From [Clostridium] fimetarium (GTDB taxonomy: Bacteria > Bacillota > Clostridia > Lachnospirales > Lachnospiraceae): a stretch of 64,000 nt of DNA. Of the stretch, positions 25,772-34,865 are shown piece by piece; positions within the stretch are counted from its first letter, which is position 1, and every line of letters starts with the position of its first letter. The notes under the pieces are model-generated. The model ran no database searches. It had not been told where the DNA came from and saw nothing but the letters and a program-made list of their open reading frames with translations. The translations under genes were made by a program, and so were the position numbers. Where the stretch lies: assembly GCF_900111235.1 (NCBI RefSeq), contig NZ_FOJI01000002.1, positions 248,001-312,000 on the forward strand, given 5' to 3'.

Positions 25772-27040
25772 ATGGGGTTTATGGACAAGTTAAAAGAAGC
25801 AGCAGATAAGGCAAAGGAAACTGCTGAAAATGCAGCGCAAAAGGCAAAAGAAGTATATGAACAAAAAAAAGAAGAGCATGAAGAAAAGAAGTTAGTAGAA
25901 GAGGCTTATGATATTGAAATGAAGGAAAAAGTAAGAGTATTATCAAAAAGCTTAATAGATGCAATATATGAATCAGGCGATGATAGTAATGGTGGATTTT
26001 ATACAGATATAGTAGAAAGCGATATATTAGCATTTACAAAAGATTTCTTTGAAAAAATATTATTACCTGCAAACAGTGCAAGTAAGTCATATATTTCTAT
26101 GTACCCTTATATCGATGAAAAGAAGCTAAAATCAATTAATAAATCATTTCCTAATTATGATGCAACTGAAATAGCAGTGATTATGATAAAAGATACAGAT
26201 AATCAAGAATTTTTATTAACAACTAGGAGCTTCTACTTTAAAGTAGCACATCCAGACGATGGCAAATATTTTGCAATAGGTAAAGTTTCCTGTAATAAGA
26301 TAAGTATATTTACATTGGAAAAACAAGAGATCTCATATACATTTAAATGTGATGGATTCAAATTGGCTGATTTGAAGATTACTAATAAATATGAGGAAGA
26401 TTTTATTACATTAAATAACTACTTTAAATGCATTACAAAAAAAGATTTTGAGATAACTGACCAAGAAATTGATACTATTATTCATGAAAAAATTGGCGAT
26501 AAGGTATATGAGCAAGTAAAAAAATACATGATATATGATGATGAATTAGCAATTTATTTCGCTTGGGGGCTAGATTCAATAACTGCAAAGGATTACATTG
26601 TTTGTACAACAAAGCAAATAATAATTATGAATAGAGAAGCCTTCGGAGCAACAGCAAATGTTAAACAGTTCTATTATGAAGATATCACATCAGTTGCAAC
26701 AATTCAAAACACAAATAATTCTACTTTGACTGGCATGATTGTAGATGCTGCATTAACGGCCGCATTAAAACTATGTGACCTAGAAATTAATGTAGCTGGT
26801 GCTAAAGAAAAAATCAGCACTTTAAATAAACTGGAAGCTGAAAGGGTAGTTGCTCTATATCATCTATACAGAAAATCTATCAAGCAAGAAAATAAACAAC
26901 CACAGGTAATTATGCAGCAGAGCGAAGCAAAACCTGACATAATTGATCAAATAACACAACTAGCTAAGCTAAAAGATGCTGGGATTTTGACAGAAGAAGA
27001 ATTTGATAATAAAAAGGCAGATTTGTTAGCTAAATTATAA
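25772..27040 (+). CDS. Bacterial PH-domain protein with C-terminal SHOCT motif
   Basis: The N-terminal 50 residues are an Ala/Lys/Glu helix (KAKETAENAAQKAKEVYEQ) like a coiled coil. The middle (residues ~250-345) has a bacterial PH-like region (YFAWGLDSITAKDYIVCTTKQIIIMNREAF). The end is a SHOCT motif (DQITQLAKLKDAGILTEEEFDNKKADLLAKL). SHOCT domains usually mediate oligomerisation. It lies just after the recombinase, so it is accessory cargo or the first gene of the chromosomal side. Function unknown. The start ATG follows AGGAGG. Confidence 0.8.
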   Translation: MGFMDKLKEAADKAKETAENAAQKAKEVYEQKKEEHEEKKLVEEAYDIEMKEKVRVLSKSLIDAIYESGDDSNGGFYTDIVESDILAFTKDFFEKILLPANSASKSYISMYPYIDEKKLKSINKSFPNYDATEIAVIMIKDTDNQEFLLTTRSFYFKVAHPDDGKYFAIGKVSCNKISIFTLEKQEISYTFKCDGFKLADLKITNKYEEDFITLNNYFKCITKKDFEITDQEIDTIIHEKIGDKVYEQVKKYMIYDDELAIYFAWGLDSITAKDYIVCTTKQIIIMNREAFGATANVKQFYYEDITSVATIQNTNNSTLTGMIVDAALTAALKLCDLEINVAGAKEKISTLNKLEAERVVALYHLYRKSIKQENKQPQVIMQQSEAKPDIIDQITQLAKLKDAGILTEEEFDNKKADLLAKL

Positions 27041-27077
27041 CAGTGATAACAGGGGGAATATGCGGAGTTATTAACCC

Positions 27078-27117
27078 TAGAATTATCGGAAAAAGTGTTA
27101 TTAAAAGTTTTGAAATT
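27078..27117 (+). repeat. Degenerate copy of a 20-bp intergenic motif (copy 1)
   Basis: TAGAATTATCGGAAAAAGTG at 27078-27097 differs at a single base (T for C) from the sequence at 28834-28853, although the two sites are 1.75 kb apart and in unrelated intergenic spaces. Beyond the shared 20 bases, this copy lacks the inner hairpin present in copy 2. Confidence 0.7.
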
Positions 27118-27279
27118 GTGTAAGATTAATAGTTTTCATCGTAGTGTTAGCAATTTGTTTTCGTTATTATAATTGAACCAATAAGCGTAAAGTGAAAATG
27201 GATTTGTAACTAAGAAATTATACTCATTTAGCATCGTTTTGGTCGTGAGTATACAATATACTAGGGGGATAATGTTTAT

Positions 27280-28185
27280 ATGGAAATTAAAAAGAATTCT
27301 TTGATGGAGAAGATATTCCAGTTTTTTGTGAGACATTGGATTTTGTCAACGCTCGTTTCGACTATAGCAAGTTTGTTTTTTATAACTGTACAAATTTTGG
27401 GAAATAAATTCAACTGGTTTAATGAGGATGGTGTAATACGAACTCCTGTTATGATTGCTTTTTGGATTTGTTTTATCATATCTTTATTATATACTTTATT
27501 AAAAGCAAAACAGGATCTTGTATTTTCAAAGAATAATATTTCTGAGAAGGCAATTTTGAATGAGGTTATATCCTGTAACAACGCAATACATACAAAGAAT
27601 TATTACAGATTGATAGATAATATCGGAAAAAAAAATAATGGAAATCCTTCCGTGATAATGTATGATTATAAGCAAGAAGGTGGAGAATTATTAGAGCAAT
27701 TAAATATTTGTCTAGCTAAAACATTAAATTTACAGAGAGAAAGAATTGGGCTAAGTATATGTGTTAGGCTAAACAATGAACAAGAATGGAAGACATTTTC
27801 CAGATTAAATACATCTAACAATTCACAAATAAATATACTTTTTAATGAGAAACAGTCTACCGCATATAAATTGATTAATGAAAATATACCTTTTATTTTT
27901 ATATTTGATAAAACTAAATCATATAAAGAACACTCATATGTAAAAAGTAGCAAGGATGGAAAGGATGTTCAAGGTTCAATAATCTGCATTAATGTTAGTT
28001 TATGTAGTGGTGGTACAAAATATATGGACGCAATTTTAAGTATTACAACATACGAGATAAAAATCTGTGAAGAACAAGAAACAGCAGATGTAGAACATAC
28101 AATCAAAGATATTATTATTCCTGGATTTGAAAAGTATCTCGATCTTTTGCTTTTCAAATACTATTTGAATGCCAGAGCAAAATAA
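27280..28185 (+). CDS. Membrane-anchored protein with two N-terminal TM helices and a sensor-like C-terminal domain
   Basis: The first ~85 residues hold two membrane helices (STLVSTIASLFFITVQIL and MIAFWICFIISLLYTLL). A cytosolic alpha/beta region of ~200 residues follows, with strands GLSICVRL, PFIFIFD, SIICINVSL and ILSITTYEIKI and a final long helix. This strand order and the ...SIxTY... ending resemble GAF-like small-molecule sensors. The fold assignment is inference. The start has GGGGGATAATGTTTAT. The next genes encode a Nudix hydrolase and a histidine phosphatase, which may share a nucleotide-related role. Confidence 0.55.
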   Translation: MEIKKNSLMEKIFQFFVRHWILSTLVSTIASLFFITVQILGNKFNWFNEDGVIRTPVMIAFWICFIISLLYTLLKAKQDLVFSKNNISEKAILNEVISCNNAIHTKNYYRLIDNIGKKNNGNPSVIMYDYKQEGGELLEQLNICLAKTLNLQRERIGLSICVRLNNEQEWKTFSRLNTSNNSQINILFNEKQSTAYKLINENIPFIFIFDKTKSYKEHSYVKSSKDGKDVQGSIICINVSLCSGGTKYMDAILSITTYEIKICEEQETADVEHTIKDIIIPGFEKYLDLLLFKYYLNARAK

Positions 28186-28236
28186 TCCTATATTAAAGGA
28201 TAATAATTTTTGAATTGAGAGGTTATAGCTGATTAT

Positions 28237-28722
28237 ATGTGTAAATATACGATGTGCTTTATTATACAAAAGGATAGCATTTTACTATTGAATAGAGAAA
28301 AATCAAAATGGATGGGAAGTTGGAATGGAATTGGAGGAAAGTTTATTAATGAAGAAGAAACTCCAATGATGTGTATCAAAAGAGAGGTTTATGAAGAAAC
28401 AGGGATAAACATTAAACATTTCAACTATAAAGGTATAATAAATCGAGTTGAAGACAACATTCAAAGTGGTGAAATATATGTTTTTACAGCAGAGTTACCT
28501 GAAAATATTACATATACCACACCTAGGAAGACGAGAGAAGGTATACTTGATTGGAAATTGATTTCATGGATTCTACATCCGGAGAATACAGGGGTTGCAA
28601 CAAATATACCCCAATTCTTACCGTTATTGTTAGAATCAGATGAAATATATGAACATTCATGTGTATATGAAAATAATTATTTGGTAGAATGTAAATCTAC
28701 AAAATTAAGCAATCAATCATAA
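28237..28722 (+). CDS. Nudix hydrolase
   Basis: This 161-residue protein has the Nudix box GGKFINEEETPMMCIKREVYEETGI. The metal-binding REVYEETG part is intact. One extra residue is present in the loop between the Gly and the first Glu, a common variation. Nudix enzymes hydrolyse nucleoside diphosphates linked to X, for example oxidised nucleotides or dinucleotide signals. The context resembles MutT/8-oxo-dGTPase types (WNGIGGK). The start ATG is preceded by GAGAGG at rather long spacing (14 bases). Confidence 0.85.
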   Translation: MCKYTMCFIIQKDSILLLNREKSKWMGSWNGIGGKFINEEETPMMCIKREVYEETGINIKHFNYKGIINRVEDNIQSGEIYVFTAELPENITYTTPRKTREGILDWKLISWILHPENTGVATNIPQFLPLLLESDEIYEHSCVYENNYLVECKSTKLSNQS

Positions 28723-29055
28723 ATCTTACTAATTGTTACAAAAAAGTCAAGAGATTTTGAAATGAAAAGTAAGTTCTATTAATAACTCATTGAAATGGTA
28801 AAACTAATTGAGGTAATATTAATATTATACAGTTAGAATTACCGGAAAAAGTGATACGGAGAACCGTATCATAAATAGCGGTAAATTTAATTTTGAATTA
28901 GGGTGAAAAACAATTGAATGGCGGAGCTTGGTTAGTAAGTTACATTAATGGATTACGGGCTCGCCAAAAAAGATTAAATAGAATATTATAGAGTGAATTA
29001 TGAGAGCATTGTAAATTATTGGGATAATTAAAATCGATTACTTTTAGGGGAAAAA
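28723..29055. other. Intergenic region with two hairpins
   Basis: This 333-base space carries copy 2 of the repeat (28834-28888) and a second imperfect hairpin (TGGCGGAGC at 28919 pairing with GCTCGCCA at 28959, followed by A residues). No gene is seen. Confidence 0.5.
28834..28888 (+). repeat. Nested palindromic repeat (copy 2)
   Basis: The 20 bases TAGAATTACCGGAAAAAGTG are shared with 27078. Here ATTACCG (28838-28844) pairs with CGGTAAAT (28879-28886) as an outer stem, and TGATACGG pairs with CCGTATCA (28852-28871) as an inner perfect 8-bp stem around AGAA. This resembles REP-type elements of Firmicutes that are mobilised by single-strand transposases; that link is recollection, not shown here. 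Confidence 0.65.
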
Positions 29056-29589
29056 ATGAAAATTGGGTTTGTAAGACACTATAAAGTTGATTATAAGGCT
29101 AAGAAAATGATGAACTCTAATGATTTTGAAGAGTATGTTACTAGTTATGATAATGCAACAGTAATAGAAAATAAAATTGATTTGGAACATAGTCAATGGA
29201 ATAAATGTTACTGTAGTGATTTGACAAGAGCTATAATAACAGCAAAGACTATCTATGATAAAGAATTGGAAACAACAGATTTATTAAGAGAAGTAAAAAT
29301 GTATCCAGTTAAAAAAATACGATTAAAGATACCTGGTTTCCTATGGAGTATTTCTTCTAGAATTGCATGGAAGATAAACCATGTTTCGCAATTAGAAACA
29401 TCAGATGATACGAAAAAAAGAGCAAAAGAATTTTTGAGTAAATTAGATTTAAAAGAAGATGAAAATATATTAATAGTATCTCATGGATTTTTCTTGATAA
29501 CATTAATCAATGAATTGAAACTATTAGGATTCAAAGGAGATATCCCTAGGAATATGAAAAATGGATATTTGTATATACTTGAAAAATAA
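29056..29589 (+). CDS. Histidine phosphatase family protein
   Basis: The product starts KIGFVRHYKV, with the catalytic RH pair. It has CSDLTRAIITA (the substrate-binding Ser/Asp/Arg segment) and a later ILIVSHGFFL (second catalytic His), matching the histidine phosphatase superfamily at 177 residues. Unusually, Gly after RH (RHG) is replaced by Tyr (RHY). Substrate unknown; phosphosugars or nucleotides are possible. It follows a Nudix gene and precedes a terminator. Confidence 0.85.
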   Translation: MKIGFVRHYKVDYKAKKMMNSNDFEEYVTSYDNATVIENKIDLEHSQWNKCYCSDLTRAIITAKTIYDKELETTDLLREVKMYPVKKIRLKIPGFLWSISSRIAWKINHVSQLETSDDTKKRAKEFLSKLDLKEDENILIVSHGFFLITLINELKLLGFKGDIPRNMKNGYLYILEK

Positions 29590-29651
29590 TATTTAAAATA
29601 ATAAAATGCAAAAGACACTACAAATTTGATTAAAATTAATATAAAAAATAT

Positions 29652-29697
29652 AAGACAACTAATTTCATTTTTTTGTGAAATAGTTGTCTGTTTTTTA
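29652..29697 (+). terminator. Terminator after the phosphatase gene
   Basis: AGACAACTAATTTCA and TGAAATAGTTGTCT pair around a T-rich loop; a T-run (GTTTTTTAA) follows. Confidence 0.85.
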
Positions 29698-29806
29698 ATA
29701 GTTGAGTTATAGCAGTAAGTATATTATAATCTTTAAATATGACAAATACCCCATAGGATAGAAAAAGCATAGAAAAAGGGACAGAAAAGGATATAATAAA
29801 ACAATT

Positions 29807-30826
29807 ATGAAAGCAAATAAAAGTAGAAGCAAGACAATAATAAACGGTATTATTATAATAATATTGGTTGTTGCGATATATAAATATAAAGCAACATTTC
29901 TAAGTGCATTTGTACAAATGAAGCAAGTAGCGCTATGGCAATTATTATTGGCATTTTTAGCTTCAATGATATATCAAGTGATTGATGGGATTAATGTTGC
30001 ATCTTTAGTAAAAGTACACAATCCCAAATTCAGATTCATTGATGGCGTGTGGTGTATGTTATATACATCATTTTATAGAGTTATATCATTTGGCAGTGCG
30101 CAAGCTATCGCTACTACCTATTATCTAAGTAAGAATGATGTTTCGATTTCTAAGGGGACAGGAATATCAGCAATCAATTATATGTTACACAAGATGATGA
30201 TAGCAATACTATGTATTATATTTTTCATACTAGGATACAGTAGTATCAGTAATATTTATGGTGGTTATTTTCACTACCTTATATATAGTTTGATATTAGT
30301 ATTTATCGTATGTATGTTATTTTTGCTTTTTTGCACAAGCGAAAAGTTTCATAATTTAATCGCCAAGGGTATCCAAAAATTAAATAGGAACGGAAAACTT
30401 GACAATTTTCAAACAAAAATGAATGAGCAAATGGATGAAATGAGATGTTCTTCCATAGAATTACTAAAAGATAAGAAAAGAATTGCATGGATCTGTTTTT
30501 ACGATATTTTTAAATTATTAAGTTGGTATGTGATACCATATATTTTCTTGATTAATAGTACAGGAAGCTCTCTGTTTATTTGTTTAGCAATTATGTCATT
30601 TGTGGTTGCAATAGCTGGCGTAATGGTTGCACCAGCTGGAATTGGAACATTAGAGTTTGTGTTTATGCTCTTGTTTGCAGGAATGGCGTCGAATGATAAA
30701 TTGCTTCTTGCGATTTTGTTATATAGATTTTTTGCTTTTGTTGTACCTGGTCTTGTTGGAGTTATCGTTGTAATTGTGCATAAGCTTTTCATTTATAAAA
30801 ATGAGCATTATATAAATAAAGTTTAG
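29807..30826 (+). CDS. LPG-synthase-type transmembrane (flippase-like) protein
   Basis: This 339-residue integral membrane protein with about eight helices has the family pattern APAGIGTLEFVF ... LLYRFFAFVVPGLVGVIVV of the lysylphosphatidylglycerol synthase TM / UPF0104 family. Such proteins without a C-terminal aminoacyltransferase domain are often called flippase-like. It has no strong ribosome site (GGGACAGAAAAGG...). Its role may be membrane lipid handling; inference from family. Confidence 0.85.
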   Translation: MKANKSRSKTIINGIIIIILVVAIYKYKATFLSAFVQMKQVALWQLLLAFLASMIYQVIDGINVASLVKVHNPKFRFIDGVWCMLYTSFYRVISFGSAQAIATTYYLSKNDVSISKGTGISAINYMLHKMMIAILCIIFFILGYSSISNIYGGYFHYLIYSLILVFIVCMLFLLFCTSEKFHNLIAKGIQKLNRNGKLDNFQTKMNEQMDEMRCSSIELLKDKKRIAWICFYDIFKLLSWYVIPYIFLINSTGSSLFICLAIMSFVVAIAGVMVAPAGIGTLEFVFMLLFAGMASNDKLLLAILLYRFFAFVVPGLVGVIVVIVHKLFIYKNEHYINKV

Positions 30827-30834
30827 AATATTAG

Positions 30835-31776
30835 TTACCTTTTAAATTCAGCATAAGAAATGCTATTGCTTTTCTGCTTGAAACTGAATTTGATTTCCGA
30901 AATGAATAATCCTGTTAAAGCTAATGCCGCACCTAAAATAGCTATCCATGTAATCTCTTCGTGTAATATAGTGATGGAGGTTGCAACTGTAATCACTGGT
31001 ACCAAGTAGATATAAATGCTAGTTCTAACAGCTCCTAACAATCTGACAGCCAAATTCCATGTTACAAAGCAGAGCGCAGACGCACCGAATCCTAAAAAAA
31101 GAATGTTAAATAGATAAACTGGATTTTGAAAGCGTTCCAATCTAATGCTAAAGTCAAAGAGGAATAATGTTGGTATCATAAAGAGTATACCATAAGTAAA
31201 AACTCGCCGTGTGGTCTGAATGGTATTGTAACCATAGGCGCTGATTTTGCGTGTCAAAATAGAATAACAAGCCCATACGATTGCAGCTAACACAGCAAGC
31301 AAGTCACCAATTGGATTTAAATGAAATGTTGTGCTACCATTAAAGCTAATAAGGCAAATGCCCATCATAGAAGCTCCAAAGCCCAAAAAGAAGTTTGCTT
31401 TTAGCTTTTCGCCATCCAATAAGTAATGTGCCAAAAGTGCTGTGAAGAATGGCGCTATAGAAATGATAACGCCAACATTAGAAGCCATTGAATAGGTCAA
31501 GGCGATATTTTCTAACAGATAATAAAGCGTTACTCCCGTCAGTCCGGCACATGCGAATGTGATTTCTTGCTTTTTATCCGTTACTTTCAAACGCTTTGGG
31601 TACACGATGATAAGCAACGTTAGACCCAGAATGAATCGAAAAAATAATATCTCAATAGGTAAAAAATCCTTCAACAGAATTTTAGTGGATATAAATGTCG
31701 TTCCCCAAATGAGAATGGTGATGAGTGCTGATAAATGACCAGCGGTGCTTTTGTTTTGTTTCATGTTTTTCTCCAT
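30835..31776 (-). CDS. EamA-family (drug/metabolite) transporter
   Basis: The 313-residue membrane protein has ten helices in two EamA repeats (LSALITILIWGTTFISTKILLK and, in the second half, LLAVLAAIVWACYSILTRKI), typical of DMT superfamily exporters. Its ATG overlaps the stop of the AraC-type regulator by one base (TAATG), so the regulator and the exporter form one transcript. The regulator probably controls export of the ligand it senses. Confidence 0.92.
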   Translation of the reverse strand: MEKNMKQNKSTAGHLSALITILIWGTTFISTKILLKDFLPIEILFFRFILGLTLLIIVYPKRLKVTDKKQEITFACAGLTGVTLYYLLENIALTYSMASNVGVIISIAPFFTALLAHYLLDGEKLKANFFLGFGASMMGICLISFNGSTTFHLNPIGDLLAVLAAIVWACYSILTRKISAYGYNTIQTTRRVFTYGILFMIPTLFLFDFSIRLERFQNPVYLFNILFLGFGASALCFVTWNLAVRLLGAVRTSIYIYLVPVITVATSITILHEEITWIAILGAALALTGLFISEIKFSFKQKSNSISYAEFKR

Positions 31777-32600
31777 TATTTATCATTGTCAGTAAATATA
31801 TTCTGGTATTGCTTCGGCGTTAAGCCGATAAAGTTTTTGAAAAATTTTGTGAAATGACTTTGGTCCGTGAAACCTGATTGTCCTGCTGATTCAATCAGCG
31901 TAATACCTTGCTCTAATTGCTTTTTAGCGTGGTTGACACGGATGGTTTCCAAATACTGATAGGGGGTAAGCCCCTTTTGACGAGTAAAACTCCGTAATAG
32001 AGTGTACTTGTTTAATCCAGATATATTGCTTAAATCGTCAAGACTGATTGGTTCTGAAAAGTTTTCGTCCATGTACTTATATGCTTTTTGAATTTCAGCA
32101 CTTGCCTCAAACGACTTTGCTAGGATTGGTTTTGTGTAATTAGCAAGGAGCTGCTCAATCAAAAAATAAAAGGCTTCTTCTTTTTGAAAATCCGATCGCT
32201 CGTCCATCAGCATCTGATGAAGCTCACGAAGCAGAGAAACCTGCTCACTGCGAAATACCACAGGCTCGATAAATTCCGGTAAATCATTTTGACTTGTGAT
32301 TTCATATGCGATTTTTTGCATAACGGCTGGTTTAATATTGATACACCTATAATCCAAAGTCTGATCATCAATTTGCTCACAAGTATGACTGTCCATCGGG
32401 TTAAACAAAAGAATGTCCCCAGTGCCTATCATATACTCTTTATTTTTGCAGGATAAATGTCGACTCCCATTTTCAATAAAACCTATCACGTAATATTCAT
32501 GAAAGTGGTTCGGAAATTTCTGCATAATTCCTTTGAAACGATATGCTTCAATACCGAGTACTTTATCAAAGCGTGCAATGCGTTCTTCTTGCGTCATCAT
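31776..32600 (-). CDS. AraC-family transcriptional regulator with N-terminal cupin domain
   Basis: 274 residues. The N-terminal part is a cupin-like ligand-binding region (NHFHEYYVIGFIENGSRHL, DILLFNPMDSHTCEQ). The C terminus has the two helix-turn-helix motifs of AraC regulators (SLDDLSNISGLNKYTLLRSFTRQKGLTPYQYL and AGQSGFTDQSHFTKFFKNFIGLTPKQY). The ATG has AGGAGG upstream on the minus strand. It is co-transcribed with the EamA gene. Confidence 0.93.
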   Translation of the reverse strand: MMTQEERIARFDKVLGIEAYRFKGIMQKFPNHFHEYYVIGFIENGSRHLSCKNKEYMIGTGDILLFNPMDSHTCEQIDDQTLDYRCINIKPAVMQKIAYEITSQNDLPEFIEPVVFRSEQVSLLRELHQMLMDERSDFQKEEAFYFLIEQLLANYTKPILAKSFEASAEIQKAYKYMDENFSEPISLDDLSNISGLNKYTLLRSFTRQKGLTPYQYLETIRVNHAKKQLEQGITLIESAGQSGFTDQSHFTKFFKNFIGLTPKQYQNIFTDNDK

Positions 32601-32782
32601 ATAGCCTCCTTTAGATAATCAGTATATCACTTATTAACAGAGTTCTCTTGTATGATATTGACATTAAACAAGAAAATGAGTGATACTTGATATTTATTGG
32701 TGCGATATAGATTCGATATATGAGTTGGAATCCTTGAATGATGTTATGTATTCTTCAAAAGAAGAAGAAACAAAATAAAAAT

Positions 32783-32820
32783 AAAACAGTTTAGAATTCG
32801 AAAGTTCTAAACTGCTTTGT
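32783..32820 (-). terminator. Terminator downstream of the ferredoxin gene
   Basis: CAGTTTAGAA (32787-32796) pairs perfectly with TTCTAAACTG (32805-32814). On the minus strand it is followed by TTTTATTTTTATTTT. It lies directly after the ferredoxin stop. Confidence 0.85.
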
Positions 32821-32828
32821 TTTTGCGA

Positions 32829-33014
32829 TTAATTAACTGTTATTACTGATACAGGACAACCTTCTTGTGCTTCCACAGCTGTTGCTTCAGCATCCTTAGG
32901 CACTTCGTCAACGTAAACCTCTGCTAAATCATTTTCTCCCATGCGAAATACTTCTGGACATGTTGCTGGACATAATCCGCAAGCAATACATCCATCTTCA
33001 ATTGATGCTTTCAT
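32829..33014 (-). CDS. Ferredoxin, 4Fe-4S type
   Basis: A 61-residue electron carrier. The start is ATG at 33014 on the minus strand (GAAAGGAGAC upstream); the frame runs back to 33032 without a ribosome site. CIACGLCPATC gives the iron-sulfur ligands and GCPVSVI is the later Cys. The single-cluster fold with an extra Cys in the first motif is usual for small clostridial ferredoxins. It could supply electrons to or from the pyruvate- or indolepyruvate-type oxidoreductases; inference. Confidence 0.93.
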   Translation of the reverse strand: MKASIEDGCIACGLCPATCPEVFRMGENDLAEVYVDEVPKDAEATAVEAQEGCPVSVITVN

Positions 33015-33272
33015 AATAGTGTCTCCTTTCAATTTTAGTAATATGTGTTTTGATACAGTACTACATTAGTATCTAGAAAAACCAGGAAATAATTCATTTT
33101 TTTTAAATAAAGGAATAGAGAAATTTTATTCGTTTAGATAGAAAATATAATTGAAGATAATATTTCAATAATAATATAATTATATTATATACTAAAATGC
33201 TATTATATAATATAATAAAGGGAAATATTGGATGAAAATACATTGCTTTCTTAAGTTGATTAAGAAAAAATT

Positions 33273-34727
33273 GTGATATTAACCTATATGGTTTTAATAT
33301 TAGAGTATCTAATTGTAAGCAAGATAATATATATTCGTAATATACTTAAAAATGAGGAAATACAATTGAAAAAATTTAACAATCAACCAGGAATTATTAC
33401 TAAGACGTTGAAAACTATTCCGGATGTGTTTTTTGAAAATGGAATTTTAATCGTACTGTCAGCTTTGATTCTATTATTACCAATTAAAATGATATATATA
33501 TTCATAACAAATTATTGGGACGAAGAATATATTTATTGTGGGATTCAAACAGGAATTATATATATAGGTTTTGTTTTTGGAGTTCTATTCTTTGCAAAGA
33601 GGATTATAGAATATGGTTTCGCTTATATAACAAATATATTTAAGACTCATAAGTGGCTTATATTTTTTGCTGGATTTTTGATTTGGGCTTTTATCGCTTC
33701 TACATTTTCAGATGACCCACAGTTGGCATTTTACAGTAATTTACATAGAAATGAAGGCTATGTTGTTTTTGTCTATTATATTATCACCTTTCTAATGGCT
33801 GGATTGATAAAAAGCAGTAAGAAAAAGAGAATATTATTAAATGTATTTGCAGTGAGTGCAACACTTTTATGTGCTGTAACTGTATTGCAAAGATATAATG
33901 CAGTAGCTTTGTTTTTTAATATGCAAAATTGTGTTTTATTTACTGCTACAGGGAACTTTGAGTCGGTATTTTGCTATTTTAATCATTACGGCTATTATTT
34001 GTGCATGGTCGTTTTGTGCTGTGCCGGTCTTATATTTACTGATGAAAAAAAGAAATCTTTATTAGGTCATTCACTTATGATGATTATTAATGTTTGGACA
34101 TTGGTTTTAAATGATACCTTTGGCAGTTATCTTGCGGCTACAATTGCGATGTGTGTAATACCGGCTTTAATTATCAAAAAAGCAAAGATGAATCATGAAA
34201 AGATGAATCATTGGGCTGTGTTTAAATTAGCACTACCATTATTGATATTTGTGATTATAAGTTTCTCGTCATCTTTATCACAAAATTCTATCTCTTCGCA
34301 GTTTGGACAACTAACTACAGATGTAGGCAAGGTTATCACAGATGATTCTAATGCAGATGCTGCAGGAACAGGGCGTTGGAATTTATGGAAAGTAACTTCT
34401 GATTTTATAGCAGAAAGACCAGTATTTGGATTTGGAGCAGAAGGCCTTATTGATAAATATTTCGAATTAGGATTCATAAATGACAGACCTGCAAATGAGT
34501 ATATTCAGTATGCAGCATTTTGGGGAATTCCTGGTATGATTTTATATTTACTTGCATTATTTAGTATATTAATTGTTTGTATGAAAAATCTAAAAACATT
34601 GAAACCAATCACATTAGCAATTGGAGGATGTGTGTTAGCATATGCAATCTCAGCATGTTTTGGAAATACAATGTATTATACAACCATTTATTTTTATATG
34701 TTTCTTGGACTAGTAAGCAGAGATTAG
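33273..34727 (+). CDS. O-antigen ligase / Wzy-type membrane protein
   Basis: The 484-residue protein has about ten membrane helices and the conserved Wzy_C segment GTGRWNLWKVTSDFIAERPVFGFGAEG, then NEYIQYAAFWGIPGMILYL. This family ligates or polymerises glycans onto lipid-linked or protein carriers outside the membrane. The start is uncertain: GTG 33273 or ATG 33288 lack a good ribosome site. The large periplasmic-type loop lies in the middle. No glycosyltransferase genes neighbour it. Confidence 0.85.
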   Translation: MILTYMVLILEYLIVSKIIYIRNILKNEEIQLKKFNNQPGIITKTLKTIPDVFFENGILIVLSALILLLPIKMIYIFITNYWDEEYIYCGIQTGIIYIGFVFGVLFFAKRIIEYGFAYITNIFKTHKWLIFFAGFLIWAFIASTFSDDPQLAFYSNLHRNEGYVVFVYYIITFLMAGLIKSSKKKRILLNVFAVSATLLCAVTVLQRYNAVALFFNMQNCVLFTATGNFESVFCYFNHYGYYLCMVVLCCAGLIFTDEKKKSLLGHSLMMIINVWTLVLNDTFGSYLAATIAMCVIPALIIKKAKMNHEKMNHWAVFKLALPLLIFVIISFSSSLSQNSISSQFGQLTTDVGKVITDDSNADAAGTGRWNLWKVTSDFIAERPVFGFGAEGLIDKYFELGFINDRPANEYIQYAAFWGIPGMILYLLALFSILIVCMKNLKTLKPITLAIGGCVLAYAISACFGNTMYYTTIYFYMFLGLVSRD

Positions 34728-34779
34728 GCTGTTGGATGAAAACAAAAAAGTCATGATATATTAGATACGTCTAATTAAA

Positions 34780-34822
34780 GAAAGGAGTTGAGCCGGGTAA
34801 GCTCATCTCCTTTCTTTTTTGA
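34780..34822. terminator. Terminator between the convergent O-antigen-ligase-like and hppA genes
   Basis: GAAAGGAGTTGAGC pairs with GCTCATCTCCTTTC around a short loop and is followed by TTTTTT on the plus strand; the minus side has TTTCTTT. It can serve both genes. Confidence 0.85.
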
Positions 34823-34865
34823 CTAAAATATAATTTCCCTCACCAGATGTGTTTGATTATATGTC

